Counted from the stretch's first letter, positions 12,601-24,895 are shown. The stretch: DNA of 64,000 nucleotides from Bryopsis sp. KO-2023 (GCA_030272585.1 BSYQ01000004.1:4836001-4900000); one strand, 5' to 3'. Translations and numbers: made by a program. The notes: generated by a model not told the origin, from the sequence alone.

Positions 12601-15600
12601 TGGACGAGGAGTACAAGCAATGCCGACCGGTGATTTGAGAAGAAGAAAAAAAATTAAAATAAAATAATTCGTTGCTCTTTCAAAAGTTCATTCCTGAGAA
12701 AGTGCAATGAGTTACTTTTTTTGTCCAACGGAATAAACCTTTTGAAGGGATCCTTGCGGAGGCCATGGGTGTCGCATGTCTGACCATGTGAAACCTTTGC
12801 ACCTCGAAGCATGTTTTTGTGTTGTGGTTGTCTTTTTTTCTTGTGGAAAGGAGCTTTTTTGTGTGGGGCTGTGTGTAGGGTTATTCTGGACCCCTGTGCG
12901 GCTCCTGCGAGTATACGTTCGGCCGAATGGAACGAGGGGAATGTGCGGAGTGCAATGCCGACCGTGGAGAGTCCATCGCAATAATAAGCACCATCGCTTT
13001 CTGGGCCGTCCTGCTCGTGGCCATCGGAATCAGGAGCGCTCTGAACACGACCAGAGATTTGCAAGACATGCAAGCGGTGGAAGCCCTGCGAATGCAAAAC
13101 GCAGATGGTATGTCAGCTTATGTTTGAGTCCGCTTACCTCCAAAATTCTGATATTGAACCCTGCTACAGCCAAGGTTTATCCACAAAAATATTCAGGAAA
13201 TCAGTCAATCAGTCAAGCCAATATTTCTTGCGGGGCTTTTTCTCGATGGGAAACTGACCTCCACTCCATCAAGATTTTTCCATCCTCCTGTGTTTTTGAG
13301 GGAGGTCCGTATTTTGGGCTGCAATCGGCTGGTTTCATGTTGGGTGCATAACCAACATTTCGACCACCAAACGCATTCACCATCTGCCCAGAATTCCAGT
13401 GATGTCGACATCTGTTTCGTTTTGTTTTTTTTTTCAAGGTAACCCTCCGCAAGCCCCCTCCCCCACTCCCTATCAAGACAACCCTCCGGGGCTCAACTTG
13501 ACGATGAAGGGATCTCTTTCCCATGGGTCGAGCCCATCTCAGGGCTCAAGGATTGGATTGATCGACCCTCCGGCCGACTTGGGGCTGGAGATTGCCCCCA
13601 GCGAAACGCACGACATCGATCACATCACAGCATCCGAAAACGTCTCCGAAGCTGTCAAGGTAGACAGTCGACAATAAGAAACCTTGAAGCATATTTTTGT
13701 GGTGTGGTTGTGAGAGGTTTTTTTTGTGGAAAGGAACCCCCTCCCGTCAAATCCCATGCTCTCTGGATTGTGATCAGAATGAGCCTCACAGTTCCAGTAT
13801 TCCAGAAATAAACAGAAAACCTTGGGATTGTGATATTTTGCGCATATCTGTGAGTGTGTTGTATTTTTTTTGCTCTCAAAATCGTGCATTCGGCCATAAG
13901 GTTGAGGCGTCTGCTTCAATATCTGAGATTAAGGATTTATGCCTTGCTCTGTGCAGATTCTTGTCAATTTCTTGCAAGTCACGAGTATTGCTGTGGCGAT
14001 CAATGTGGAGTGGACGAATTTCATCAAGAGGCTTCTGGAGGCACAAGGTCAGCGAAGCAAAAAAATATATCCTCCTAACCAACCCCCTAAGCAGTGTATT
14101 TCCTTCCCCCCCAACTTAGTTTCTGTCTGCATTCTATTGTGGTCACTTTTGAGGAGAAGGAAGGGGGGGGGGGGGATTGACGACGCATAAATATCAACAC
14201 TGGGTCAACCCACCCACCCCAACCTCTGGTGAAAAATACCCACGTATTGGGGTTATATGCAGCGACTGACTCACTTCTTGATGTTACAATGACATGTGTG
14301 TGTGTGTGCGCTCATCGTTGTAGATATCGCTGCTGGCTTTTCCAATGGCTCCGGGGTGGTGTCCATCGACTGCGTGCTGCCCAAGGACACCCCCATCCCT
14401 CGCTCCGTCATTTCCCTGATTTTGAGAATCTCGTTCCCGTTCGTCATCCTGGCGATCATGCTGCTCTTCTTTTTCCTGTACTGGGTGTACATGTGGAACA
14501 AGAACGGAAAGTCGTTCAAGTATTTCGTGTCCAGGGCCATCATTTCAGCCCTGTGCATCCTGTTTTTCACGTATGCTCTGATCACTAAGGATTTGATGAG
14601 GTCCGTGAATTGCATACCTGTGGATTCGGACGACGACTCCGGCCAGCTTTACCATGAGTACGCGATAGCCAGGGACAAGTACTGGGGGGAGGACACGAGT
14701 TTGACCTGTTTCGAAGGCACCCACGGATTCCTGGTGTTTGCCTTGGGGTTGCCAGGCTTGGCCCTGATTTCGTTCGGAGCCCCCGTGTACCTGGCATACT
14801 TCTTGAACAAGAATAAAGCCAGGCTCAACGATAGGGACTTTTTGAACACCTACGGGTTTGCTTACCAGGTGAGACAGAGAGAGTAACAATTGGGGGCATG
14901 TTTGTGACTGTGGTGAGCCCTGGATCTGGTGGAGGGTGTCCAGCGGGTTGAAATGGTTGCGATGAAACATCAACAGTTGATTGCAGGGTGGTGTTCTGTT
15001 TTGGTTGGTTAGCGATTGATTAGTTTCCTTGGCGGTGAGGTTTTCAATTCTGTGTTTGTGTGTTTGTGTTTTCCAGGCATACAAAGAGAAAAATGTCTAC
15101 TGGGATGCTGTGATCATGGCAAGAAAGGGACTCATTGGGGCGGTCGTTGTGTTTGCGTATCCGTTGGGAGGCAATTTGCAAGGAGTGCTGGCACTCGGAG
15201 TCTTGCTCCTCGCCTTGGTGCTCCACATGTTGATTCAGCCTTTCCGCAACACCAAGCTGAACTACTTGGAGGCGGCCTCCCTGGTAGTGTCGGCTTTGAC
15301 CTTCTATTCAGGTATCGTGTTCAACGACCCCAAGACATCCACCGAGGCCGAGGTCGCAGTGAGCATCATATTATTCGCAATAATTATCGTTTTCGTCGTG
15401 GCGGCAGCGTTCCAGGTGAGCCCAGTCTCGCTCCGTTGTAGAATCGTCCAATACGTTATTTTATTAGTTTGTTTTTTTGTTTATATACCCTTCTTCACCT
15501 AAAACTCGAAAGCGAACTCGTTCAGACGGGGGCACCTGGTGGTGTGCGTTTTTGCTCTTGACCGGATCCTTTGCTGAAACGAACACCGCTGTACGTTACA

Positions 15601-15939
15601 TCGCAGGTGTATTACAATCTGGATTTGTATATGTATGCGCGACTCGGCCATCTGGAGGTGTCTGGGCTCTCCGAGTCGTGGGGATTCTTCAAGAAGATGA
15701 CCAAACTGGCCTTCGCTGAGCTCCCCCTCGACGAAACCGGCGAGGTGGTGGCCAACATCAAGCGTAACTTTACCAAGAAAGTCGGAGGGAAGATGAAGCG
15801 GGTCTTATCTCGATCACGGCTGAGCGGGGAAAGCGAGGAGAGCAACGCGAACTCCTCGTGTTCCAGCAGTTCACCTCGCTCCCCCGGTTCCCCAGACCTG
15901 ACGGTGATCGGCATCGACGGAAACCTATCGAGAACTTGA
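6616..15939 (+). CDS. Polytopic surface protein with Pmp-type beta-helix and Cys-rich domain
   Basis: Sixteen exons: 6616-6694, 6990-7230, 7742-8096, 8330-8725, 9174-9513, 9641-9779, 10083-10495, 10770-11191, 11673-11852, 12270-12629, 12879-13107, 13439-13659, 13957-14047, 14324-14868, 15077-15415, 15607-15939. Phases join throughout and give 1560 residues. It starts with a signal peptide (MLATCAIALIALLQTCVHG). Residues about 130-700 hold roughly a dozen FxxN...GGA repeats (FKGNVATAGGAMF, FIGNSAQSGGAMM, FRNNVASTGGGLF), typical of Chlamydia Pmp/right-handed beta-helix repeats. Residues about 880-1005 are Cys-rich and EGF/GCC2-GCC3-like (CQLCEKEF, CVSCPQNADCPGG, GPLCGSCE). After that come about eight hydrophobic spans, including ILVNFLQVTSIAVA, as in algal and oomycete proteins of this architecture. 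The C-terminal tail is Ser-rich and cytoplasmic. It is probably a plasma-membrane receptor or channel-like protein; the ligand is unknown. The start is the ATG at 6616; an in-frame GTG at 6604 is not needed. Confidence 0.88.
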
Positions 15940-16625
15940 GGGATGTGATTGTGTTGGCGCACCGGCCACATACATAAACAAAAAAAGAAAAGAGTAGACA
16001 AGAAAAAAACAAAACAAAACAGAAAACAAAAAAAACAAAACAAAAATGCAGCAAAAAAGAAGACGCTCGTGTTCATGTTCACACCAGGCTTGTATGTTAT
16101 TTGTGCATCGTTGGCGGGAAAAAAAAAGGGAGGGGGGGGGTGGGGTGATCATTAATTTTTTTTTACGAATCAGGACTAGTGTGGGAAGGTGGCGCTTTCA
16201 GAGATGGTGTGCAAAAAAAATCAAAGAAAGCAGGAGGGGACCATCCGAACGAAATGACTGCTGAAAAAAAAAAAAGAAAAAGGGAAGAAAGGAACAACTT
16301 TTTTTTTTTTTCGTTTGCCTGTAGCCTTTTTTATCAGGAGAAAAATGGGTAGGGGATGAGTTGATGAACTGGTGTGAACGGGCTGTTTATGGGTTCAGCT
16401 CTTTCTCTTCGTTTCTTTTTGGAGAGGGATTGCAGTCGGGGCTACACCCTCCACGAGGCGTCTGCCGTGATTAATCCAGTTTTCTTGCGAACACAGCGCA
16501 GAGTGTAAACGGAGTATGATAGTTATGACCACCAGGGTGCCGAATGAGGTCGGCCGCCGTTTTTGAATGTCAAAAAACGCCTGGAACAAGAATAAGAGTG
16601 CGTCCAGCACCATGTGATATTGTAA
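15940..16625. other. Spacer, A- and G-rich
   Basis: This is the 3' flank of the surface-protein gene and the upstream region of the protease gene. It has long A tracts with interspersed G runs and no coding signal. An ATG at 16544 is in frame with the protease but is treated as upstream of its promoter. Confidence 0.5.
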
Positions 16626-16637
16626 TGACGTCACGTG
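16626..16637 (+). promoter_or_regulatory. Fused CRE / G-box upstream of the protease gene
   Basis: TGACGTCA at 16626-16633 overlaps CACGTG at 16632-16637, a composite bZIP/bHLH site in the style of plant G-box elements. It lies 93 bp before the chosen ATG at 16730, which supports that start over the in-frame ATG at 16544. Motif-based only. Confidence 0.4.
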
Positions 16638-16729
16638 GAGCTCCATGTCGAGTTCTGAGTGGTCAAGTTTCAGGTGTTTTTTTTTCCTGCGTTTGCCACC
16701 CTTTACCCTCCCTACATCCCGAATCGAAA

Positions 16730-19616
16730 ATGAATGGAGGCGTTCCGCTTCGGGTTTGCCCGCTTGTTCAAGTAACCGGGCCAGACCCTAGACTCATCAA
16801 AGCGAACGCGAGCCCCTTCCATAAGGTAGCGTCTCAGCACCTGATTCACCCACCATACATTCCGAAACCCGAGACATCTTCCCACCCCCCTCCTCCCCCC
16901 TCCGCATCAACAAGCTTTGAATGCTCGACCTGTCTGATTATAAATGGACTGGGGTCGTCAGGCGGCGGATGGAACGACGTCCCTCTCCGCATCCGGGTTC
17001 TTGTGGCCGGAGATCTGTTCTCACGAAGGCAAACGACACAGAGTCGTTATGACGTCACCATCAATCATCTGGCCATTCTTGAAACAGAACTACAAGAGCA
17101 GATTTAAGGGTGTTGATGGGAGAAGCCTGCTGTCCGGTGCAAAGGTTTCAATGATTATCGACCAGGGCAATGGGACAAACTCCCACACAGAGTTGCCCGG
17201 TGATTTTGCAGGATTCGTGCAGATGCCTGCATTCAGGAAAATGGTGAATTCCGTGATCGAGAGAGGAAGGGGGGACTTGAAGCTGGGGTGGAAACTGGGG
17301 AATCCTCCTCAGCAAATTTGGACAGAGCAGCAAACTGACATCATGAGTCATCTGGCTGTAGTAATGGTGGATGCAACGATTCTAGATCGAGAAGGCCCTG
17401 AAGTGGGGCTTGGATCTAGACAACGAGAAATCCGTCATGTGCATGCCATCGGCTCACCGTTTGGTTGCATATCCCCACACCATTTTTCCCAATGCCTCGT
17501 TAATGGAACGGTGTCACGATTGATCGATGAGCTGGTCAATGGGGGGCGAGATGTGGAGGATTTGCGTGAGTTGATGGTGTTCAATGGACATGTCTTGCCT
17601 GGTATGGAGGGGGGCCTGGTTTTGCATCGAGATTCACCCGATGTTGTGGGTGTGCTGAGCTTACCCCTTCACACCTCAAGAAGGGAGTACCCATTAGTAA
17701 TCCCCATTCACCACATTATTGAGGGACTTCTTGGGTGGAGCTTCGGGAAGTTAGAATTCCCACCAGGTTTATTCACAAAGAAACCACCAGTCAGCGAGGA
17801 AAGCTGGGGAAGAGGGAATGAGCAGAGTGGTGGGGTAATGGATCCCAATGGAGGTCTGGATTTGCCGTCTGCACGTGGTGTTGTGAAAGTGTTTGTTCCA
17901 GGGGGAGGCTGGGGTTCGGGGGTAATCGCTGGCTCCGCAGGCTTCATTGTAACTTGCTCGCACGTTTTGGGGAAAACTGAAGCTGTCAGTGATCGCAAGG
18001 TATTTCGAAAGCTTGTCACTGAGGGAAAAGAAAGCTTTGTTTCCTGCAAAAAACTTTTTACTCTTATCCAGCTGGACATACAGGATTGTGCCACAGTAGA
18101 TTTTCATCGATGGTTTGTTTATCTCAGTGAACCCTCGACAAGTTGCACAGATCAGTGGAGCCGATTTTCCCGATGCCGTATCAAGGCTCCACTGCATGCT
18201 GATTTCGAAACCCTCAAAAACCTAGCATGCCATCACAGCTTTTTGGTCCACCAAGAGGGTAAAAAAAGCCTTTTCTTTTTCCAGTCAAGCTTTGTTACAC
18301 ATGCATGTGTTGAAAAGGAGGGGGGGGTTCTGTCAGTTTCCCGCAGATACATGTCAAGATCGAAGGCTCCGGATGGCACAGGGCTGAAGTGATCTATCGG
18401 TTCGAGGGATGCTTGGATCTGGCCATTTTGAAGCTAGCCCATCTGCCTTCTGCTCGCCAAACCCCAGTTCTTCTCACAGAGACTGCATCGGATGTCCTTC
18501 CTGGGCAAATTTGTTTTGCTGTTGGATTCGGCCAGGAGCATGGTCGAACTGGCGGCACTGGAGCTGCTATCAACCAAGGAAACATTGCAAAGGTTGGGGT
18601 AGTTTTCTTCGCAGATATATGCATGTACCGTTTGGGTGGGTGGATTCACCTCTAAGAAAATAACCCGCGATTCTGATTCTATCCATGTGCCGATGGACCT
18701 TTGGGACCACCCCTCCCTACCTTGCAAAAAGCAACTGTTCGTAATTGTGCGCATGAATGGCTCGCTGATTGAGACTTGGAATAGGCCCCAGTTGTACAGC
18801 CCCAGTGGCGTACGCAAGTGTAGATTCCTGATTCAACAGTTCATTTCGTAATTGCCGACACTGCTCAGACCTCACAGATGTATGCAACAGGTGGTTTACC
18901 ATCCAGACGACAAAAAGAAGAAGAAGATGCCCGTTATGCTGATCAATGCCGTTTCTGTCCATCCTGGCTCCAGCGGTGGGGCTCTGTTTCTGGCTGATGG
19001 AACGCTGGTGGGCTTGATCACCGGAAACACCATGCACTCCACTGGGCAATCGCTGGTCCATTTCAGCTTTGGGATTCCTGCGGAGTCCCTCAGGCCGATT
19101 TTCGAATGGGCGAATTCTTTTTGCCCTTTGGAAAACAGGAAGAAGCTGAAGGAACTGGATGCTGTGGATCCACAGGCTTCCTTGTAAGTTTTTCCCTTCT
19201 CACCAACAAATCAGAACAGAGCAGAAAAGGAAAAAAAAACCAATGCAAATATCCCTGGTGTTTCTTTTCCCTGTAAGCCAATTTGGTTTGTTGGACAAGG
19301 TCATTCCATACATAATTTTTTCTTTTTGTTTCCTTTTTTTTGCTCTGTGTGTGAATTTTTTTTCCTTTCTTGGGGGTTTGGGGTGCAAGCATCGTTTTCG
19401 TGGGGTGTTACCACATCGAAACGATTTGACACATTGCTATTGTGCCGCTGCTGGTCAGACTGTTCTGTTCTGTTTGGTAGGATTTGGAGCTTGTCCATGC
19501 CATCGCCACCAAGGGTACCGACAGATGACTCACCAGGAGGCCGAGCTTTCAAGGCATATTTGGCAGAAATTGAAAAAGAAAAGGCCAAAAAATCCTTGCT
19601 AAAGAGTAGATTGTAA
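16730..19616 (+). CDS. DEG15: Peroxisomal processing protease (DEG15/TYSND1-type trypsin-like)
   Basis: Five exons: 16730-16825, 16962-17999, 18347-18592, 18891-19183 and 19481-19616. They encode 602 residues. Family landmarks run in order: VTGPDPRLIKANASPFHK, then TTSLSASGFLWP, as at the DEG15 N-terminus; a degenerate first protease half with GSPFG and MEGG; then the active half with VTCSHV (catalytic His near 366), CLDLAILKL (Asp near 402) and HPGSSGG (Ser near 488). The protein ends in KSRL, a PTS1 peroxisome-targeting tripeptide (SRL). DEG15/TYSND1 removes PTS2 presequences and trims some PTS1 enzymes in the peroxisome. Its own PTS1 agrees. The last intron splits a Leu codon, so the PTS1 lies in a separate final exon. 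An ATG at 16544 would add 62 residues; the CRE/G-box between argues against it. Confidence 0.9.
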
Positions 19617-20701
19617 CTTTGGGTGCAAATCAAATTGCATATTTGGTATTTTGGAGGGGCAAATTCGGTTGGTTAGTTGTGTGCAGTTTCTACAGTTATA
19701 AGAAAAAGGGTTGTGATATTTGAAGGGATTTTGGTTGGAATAGGGGTCGTACATTTTACTGCAAAAATGTGAATTCAACAGTATACAATTTTCTTACAGT
19801 AGGAACAGATTTTGTTTGGGTGGATCTTTCAAGGTAAAAAGTTGACAACCATCAGATGGCATCATTGAACCATTGCAGAATTGCACACACATCAAAATTG
19901 AAACCTGATTTTTCAAGGGTTATTTTTTCTTTCAGACAGATATGCAGGCTTTTTGCAAAAGCATTGGAGGGGACAGCGTAGTTTTGCAGCTGGGCAAAAA
20001 AACCCAAATGATGGCAAAATGTGAAGGGAAAAAAAATTTGATATGCCGAGATATATGATGATTACAGCCGAACGATTTAAGAAAAAAAGAGCTTTCCCAC
20101 ACTCTTTTCCTGTTGTTCTACTACCCGTACACATTCCCTACCAAATTCCCTGTTCTGATTTCTGTTTTGCCAAACTGCTTTCCCACCCCTTTTGTTTTTC
20201 CAATCCCCCTCCCTGCAGCATTTTTACTCTTTGTATTAAGAAAAAAAAAAAAGAAAATACCCCCACTGAAATCTGCTCTATTTTCTTTTACTTGAAGTCC
20301 TTTTTCAGAATTCCCTGAAACAGGAAAATTCACTCTACCCTCACTACAGTTTTCCTTCTTTTTTTTTTTCTTAAACCAGCTTTGAACCCCACTTCTGTTA
20401 TGTTTTTTTCAGTTCACCAAAAGTTTCGTTTCTTGTTCTGTGAAGCAGCCCCCAGATATTTTTCTTCTTTTTTTTTTTTCGCTTTGGCTGCCCAGGTTTC
20501 TTTTTTTAACTTCTATTTCTTTTTTCGCTTTTCACCATCCCTTTTTCGTAACCCAGTGCTTTCCGATTCGCTCCGACGTCTCGCAATCGAAACTCCAAGA
20601 AGCCAACACCGATCCCAAAGCCCTCGTTCGAATCCTCATCCACCTCCATCTCCCCCGAAAATTGAAAAAACTCCGTCGCGTCAAAGACGTCTGGAATCAT
20701 T
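19617..20701. other. Spacer, T-rich, with one odd short open frame
   Basis: This is the convergent spacer between the protease and H2B. It is mostly T-rich. From about 20570 to 20700 on the + strand there is a protein-like stretch (SKLQEANTDPKALVRILIH, then LKKLRRVKDVW) vaguely like a TFIIS N-terminal or LEDGF-IBD helix bundle. It runs straight into the H2B stop on the other strand and has no visible start or splice partner, so I do not call it a gene. Confidence 0.4.
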
Positions 20702-21067
20702 CTAACCGGACGTGAATTTCGTCACGGCCTTGGTCCCCTCGGACACGGCGTGTTTCGCCAATTCCCCGGGCAACACCAACCTGACCGCGGTTTGAATCTC
20801 GCGGGAGGTGATGGTGGGCTTCTTGTTGTATCGGGACAGTTTTGACGCCTCGGTGGAAATCTTTTCGAACAGGTCGTTGATGAAAGAGTTCATGATCAAC
20901 ATCGCCTTGGAGGAAATACCGGTGTCTGGGTGGACCTGCTTCAAGACACGGTAGATGTACATCTTGTAGGTCTCCGACTTCATCTTCTTGCGCTTGGAAA
21001 CCCCAGAGGATGAGGTCACTTTTTTCGCGACCTTCTTGGCGGGGGTCTTCTCTCCTTTGGGAGCCAT
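20702..21067 (-). CDS. H2B: Histone H2B
   Basis: Intronless, 121 residues. A short Lys-rich tail ([12 protein letters not shown]) precedes the histone fold: [55 protein letters not shown] and [20 protein letters not shown]. These match plant and green-algal H2B closely, including the C-terminal Lys (AVTKF) that is ubiquitinated by the Bre1/HUB pathway in other species. The tail is shorter than in land plants. It pairs with H2A in the nucleosome. The frame is open a further 19 codons upstream, but the ATG giving MAPKGEK is the conserved start. An inverted CCAAT and a CACGTG lie 160-185 bp upstream. Confidence 0.97.
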   Translation of the reverse strand: MAPKGEKTPAKKVAKKVTSSSGVSKRKKMKSETYKMYIYRVLKQVHPDTGISSKAMLIMNSFINDLFEKISTEASKLSRYNKKPTITSREIQTAVRLVLPGELAKHAVSEGTKAVTKFTSG

Positions 21068-21225
21068 CTTGATTCGATTCTTTTCCTCCGAACTGCACGA
21101 AGCGACGCTCTTTGCGTTTCTCAACTGCGATATCTGGACGGGAAAACGCTGCGTGCAAGGTAGCGGAGGAATCGGTCGTTCGTCAATTTAACAGGATGGG
21201 AACGACAAGGGCAAAACTGCGCGGA

Positions 21226-21252
21226 CCAATCAGAACGTAGAACGATCACGTG
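21226..21252 (-). promoter_or_regulatory. H2B upstream elements (CCAAT, CACGTG)
   Basis: CCAATCA at 21226-21232 (inverted relative to H2B) and palindromic TCACGTGA containing CACGTG at 21247-21252 lie about 160-185 bp before the H2B ATG. The H2A promoter carries the same CCAATCA heptamer, which hints at shared cell-cycle control. Motif-based inference. Confidence 0.4.
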
Positions 21253-21680
21253 ATTTTGGCAGTCCGTCCAGGAGAACCGAAGGATTCTGGCGCAGGGAAC
21301 CAAAACGCGCAAAAGAGCATTGCGAAATTGAAACCATTACTCCACACGATAAGGAGAAATCGGTTGATCTTACGATTCTTTCTTCAGTTGGGCAGGTCGC
21401 TGTGGCTGTTCAACTGGGGCCTAGGAATTGGTTGATGGCAAGAGAACGATCAACGATCGGGGTCTTATTTTGAACACAAAATAAGCATTCATCAAGTCCT
21501 TTGGTGTTGTTTCCATTGAGTTTCAAACCAAGCAAAAGCCAAATGACACTCCACACAGTTCTGGCATGATCATTTGAACGATGTCACACCCTATTCAATT
21601 TTGTCGAAGTTCCTTTGCAAGTCGCCATATTTTTCACAACCCCTTAAGAAAACCACCTGGGAATTTGTATGTGAAACACA
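21253..21680. other. Spacer between H2B and the armadillo gene
   Basis: No coding signal. Around 21386-21412 a short segment (GGGCAGGTCGCTGTGGCTGT) resembles motifs at 32950 and 33350. It may be a remnant of a dispersed repeat. Confidence 0.35.
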
Positions 21681-24600
21681 TCAGGTCTTCTGCTCAAGAC
21701 TGGTACTTTCGACGCCTTCTTTGGAAACCCCGTCGGCGGCTTCTTTCGTTACGGTTGGGAATGAACCAAATTCCTCATGAGCTTGAAGTCGCTCATCTCT
21801 GGTTAAAGTCATGGGGACCGGCACAGCGAATTCCTCACCCAGCCCACACTTTTTCAGAATCTCTGAGTTTTCGGACAGCATCGCCACACTGGTCAACAGG
21901 ATCTGTGCGTTTCTGCGCAGCATCAGTCTGTCGGCGTTCTCGTGAAGGTTTTGAAGCACTGGCACTGCCCCGAGCTGAGCGATCCTATATCTGTTCGGAT
22001 TCGACGTCGCCAAAAACTTCAAACAGCCTGTGACGCTCGTGACTGCGTCTTCCTGCTCTGGCTCGAGTTTGAGTCCTTTCTTTTTGCCTTTTTTGCCCTT
22101 CTTGCCTGAAAACCAAACAGAAACGGAGCCTTGCAATGCGTTTAAAATTTTGGCTGGTGTTCTGGGAGCGGAAAAGAGGTGTCAAAAGCACTCTGCGCTC
22201 TACTCCCCAGCGTTTCGCAAACGTCGCTCACCTCCATCGCCAGCTGATTCTGCCATAATGCCCTGCAAGATGGCGACCAATCGATGCGTAGCGTAGCGTT
22301 CGTCCATCAGCTCGCAGCATCTCTCGCTCTGTGCGAGTCTGTAGAGGCACTTTGCCGCGCACGCTTTTGGCTGGAGGGAGAGAATCGCTTTCCAGGCTGT
22401 GTTGAGACTCGTGCAGCTCACAAAACTTGAAAGATCTTCTTCAACATGCGGCTCCTGCACTGTGGGCGCGTTTTCGCTGGTGTCTTGACCTCCCTGGCCA
22501 GGGACCACCACTCGGAGGCCTTTGGGGTTCTTTGCCCTGTCAGAATCCTTTCAAGGAATGAATGGATATTGTGACGAATGGGCAGGGAGACAACACAGAT
22601 CACCAGCGGTGATATGGCTTCCACCCAAAAACCCGAGTGTAAAAAATAACGATTTCAGTGAGGGTCTGTGTTGTTGGATTTCTATTACAACACCCACCTC
22701 TCTCTCCTGTTTGCCAGTTTTATTGTCGTTCTCGGCCTTTTGCCTTTCCAGGTACGCGTTCAAGCGATCCTTTTCTCTTTCCTTTATGAAAGCAGGAGGA
22801 GGCCCCAACAGGTCGATCAGGGGAATCAGTCCATCGTTTTCCAAGAGCCTCGGCCAGTTCTCGCTCTCCTCCAGTAGAACCGATAGACACCCCACGACTG
22901 CCTGAAAAATCATCATTGGTTAAACCCTCATGGCCAAGCTTTTACCGGAAAAGCTCCCTGGAGAGCGCTGAACGGATGGGATTTTCGAACAAAGGTTTCA
23001 TTTGGGAACAAAATTCTGACTTGAGAGGGTAGCAGACAGTATTGTAAAAATCGTGTCGGAAGAAACCTTTCTCACCGCAAATGCTGGTTCAGTTTTTATT
23101 ATTCTCATAGCCGCCGAAAGTAAGCCAATCACGCCCTGGCTCCCAGCTTCGAGTTGTAGATCACCCCTCTTTGAGCAACCCAGATGTCAGAGTCTCCACA
23201 AAGTTGAGTTTCCTTTTTTGGTTTCACTGCGTTTTCTTTACTGAATGTTGATCTTATGATTGCCGCATATAGTTTTAAAACGCAAATTTGGGAGCTGATC
23301 AGGCGAAGGAGAAGTTTCGAGGCGTACCCCATGCAGCAAATTCGCCATCAGCGTCGCAACGTGGGCTCTGAGTTTATCACTCTTGCATCTCAATGCTAGT
23401 TTGCCTAGCACCACCCACTGAATGGGCTGGTCTATGATCTTCAGTGCAGTGCTGCGCGCCTAGAATCAATATGGTTCGCTAGTTGGAGAAAAGCTGTGGA
23501 AATTCGAACTGCAATTCAGTGATGAATAAGCTCCTTGTGTCAATGGGAGGCACACCGATGTGGTTTGGACTATTTGTTGGAAGGTGCTTGTGACGTAGGC
23601 GGTGAGGTTCTCGGACTGCCAGTTGCCAACGTCCAGAAAGGAAAGCAAAATCTTTGGGCATGAATTTCCTTGGGTGCTTTTCGCTTGTATCAGGCTCAGT
23701 CGGAGCTCCTCCACTTGCATCAAAGCACTTAGAACACCTGCCACACCAACCAACCAAAAATATTGCAAGGCATGCCAGGCCAGAGCCAACGGTATCGATG
23801 GAATACAAAGAAAAACCCTTAGCCACATCAATGTATCCATTCGGTTGTTGCATGTTGATTAAGGCTTTGAAACCGTCTCGAGCAGAGGATTTTGGGAGTG
23901 GTTTTCTTGCGTTTTGGGACTTGTGGAACACTGTTTCAATTTCCACCGATCGCTTTGTGCTGGGCACTTCAAATTGTGAGAAAGAAACGTGAGGTTGAAC
24001 CTGCTGCGCAGCACTTTTCAGCCCGAGTTGTTTCCGCGCTGTCGAGCACCACGAGACATGCTTGAAGAGCTCCCGACGACCCCACCTCCAGTGCTTTGGC
24101 TTCATCCTCCAAAGCATGATGCCAGAGCAAGAAAGAAGCCTCTTGCTGAAATGACCAGTAGAAAAATCCCACAGGCGTCAATCTTGACGCCTATGCTTAA
24201 GTTTTGGACTGTGTTCTGTTTCTAAGATTGCCTTGAACATTCTACCGGTGAGGTTGGTATGTTTCTGAAGTGAAAATCCATAGTCACTTTATCCTACCCG
24301 GCTCAGCACTCCAGTCCCAGACTTCTGCAAACCACAGATTAAATTTCATTGTGCGAGGAGGCTTGGAATTGTTGATAAGTAGAGCATTTCGTCGTTGAGT
24401 TGCGTGCATACATAAAGACACAAGGCTTTTTTGTTTGTGGGCGTGTGAACGAACATGCGGCGTGAATGGAGACAGTATTAATGCGGTGGGCTGCGTCGCA
24501 AGTTTTCTTGCGAGACAATCTGAACGCACACCACAGATGGGGACAACGAGCCCCTTATCAACAAGTTTTGGGCCGACGAAAGAGAGCTGTGGGGAAAAGA

Positions 24601-24752
24601 CCCAGCGAAAGCTCTGCTTGTCTAATGACTCATCCCGGAGTTCAAATCGATGAGCCCACCACGCAGCTCGCCAACGCCCCCAAGTCATCCTTGATTTCGC
24701 TTGTGGAGAGCTCATACTGGACAGCGTGCTTGAGTTTCTCGTCAGCGTCCAT
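21681..24752 (-). CDS. Armadillo-like helical repeat protein, function unknown
   Basis: Ten exons on the minus strand: 24752-24660, 24586-24530, 24145-24001, 23966-23817, 23737-23556, 23459-23328, 23168-23076, 22901-22698, 22493-22232 and 22105-21681. All phases agree, giving 580 residues. The protein opens MDADEKLKHAVQYELSTSE. It contains several alpha-helical armadillo/HEAT-like segments (WVVLGKLALRCKSDKLRAH, SQGVIGLLSAAMRII, AVVGCLSVLLEESENWPRLL, NDGLIPLIDLLG, RYRIAQLGAVPVLQNL). A Lys-rich patch (GKKGKKGKKKGLK) joins the last two repeats. It is probably a scaffold or binding protein; I do not recognise the orthologue. The ends of exon 1 (24660 or 24663) and exon 9 (22493 or 22536) are ambiguous; the choices given keep frame. 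The low-coordinate stop follows an acidic, non-repeat tail. Confidence 0.72.
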
Positions 24753-24895
24753 CGCTGCTGGGCTGGGGGAGCAAACTGACGCCGCTCTAGATTTGTGTTT
24801 GCGTGATTTTTAAGGTAGTTTCGAGACGCACGAAGAAAGTCAACTTGGGTCACTGAGGGCGGCTTTTCTTTTTCGCTAATTGGGTGAATAGTATT

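Noticed and set aside
17708-18197. Minus-strand frames of 128 and 142 codons
   Set aside because: Shadows of the protease exon 2 and the following intron, whose + strand reading carries the catalytic His motif.
20628-20642. GTTCGAATCC tRNA T-loop-like motif
   Set aside because: The flanking bases do not form a T stem, and no anticodon or acceptor arms are found.
23479-24117. 212-codon minus-strand frame
   Set aside because: It crosses two introns of the armadillo gene. Only 23817-23966 fits the phased model; the rest reads through splice sites.
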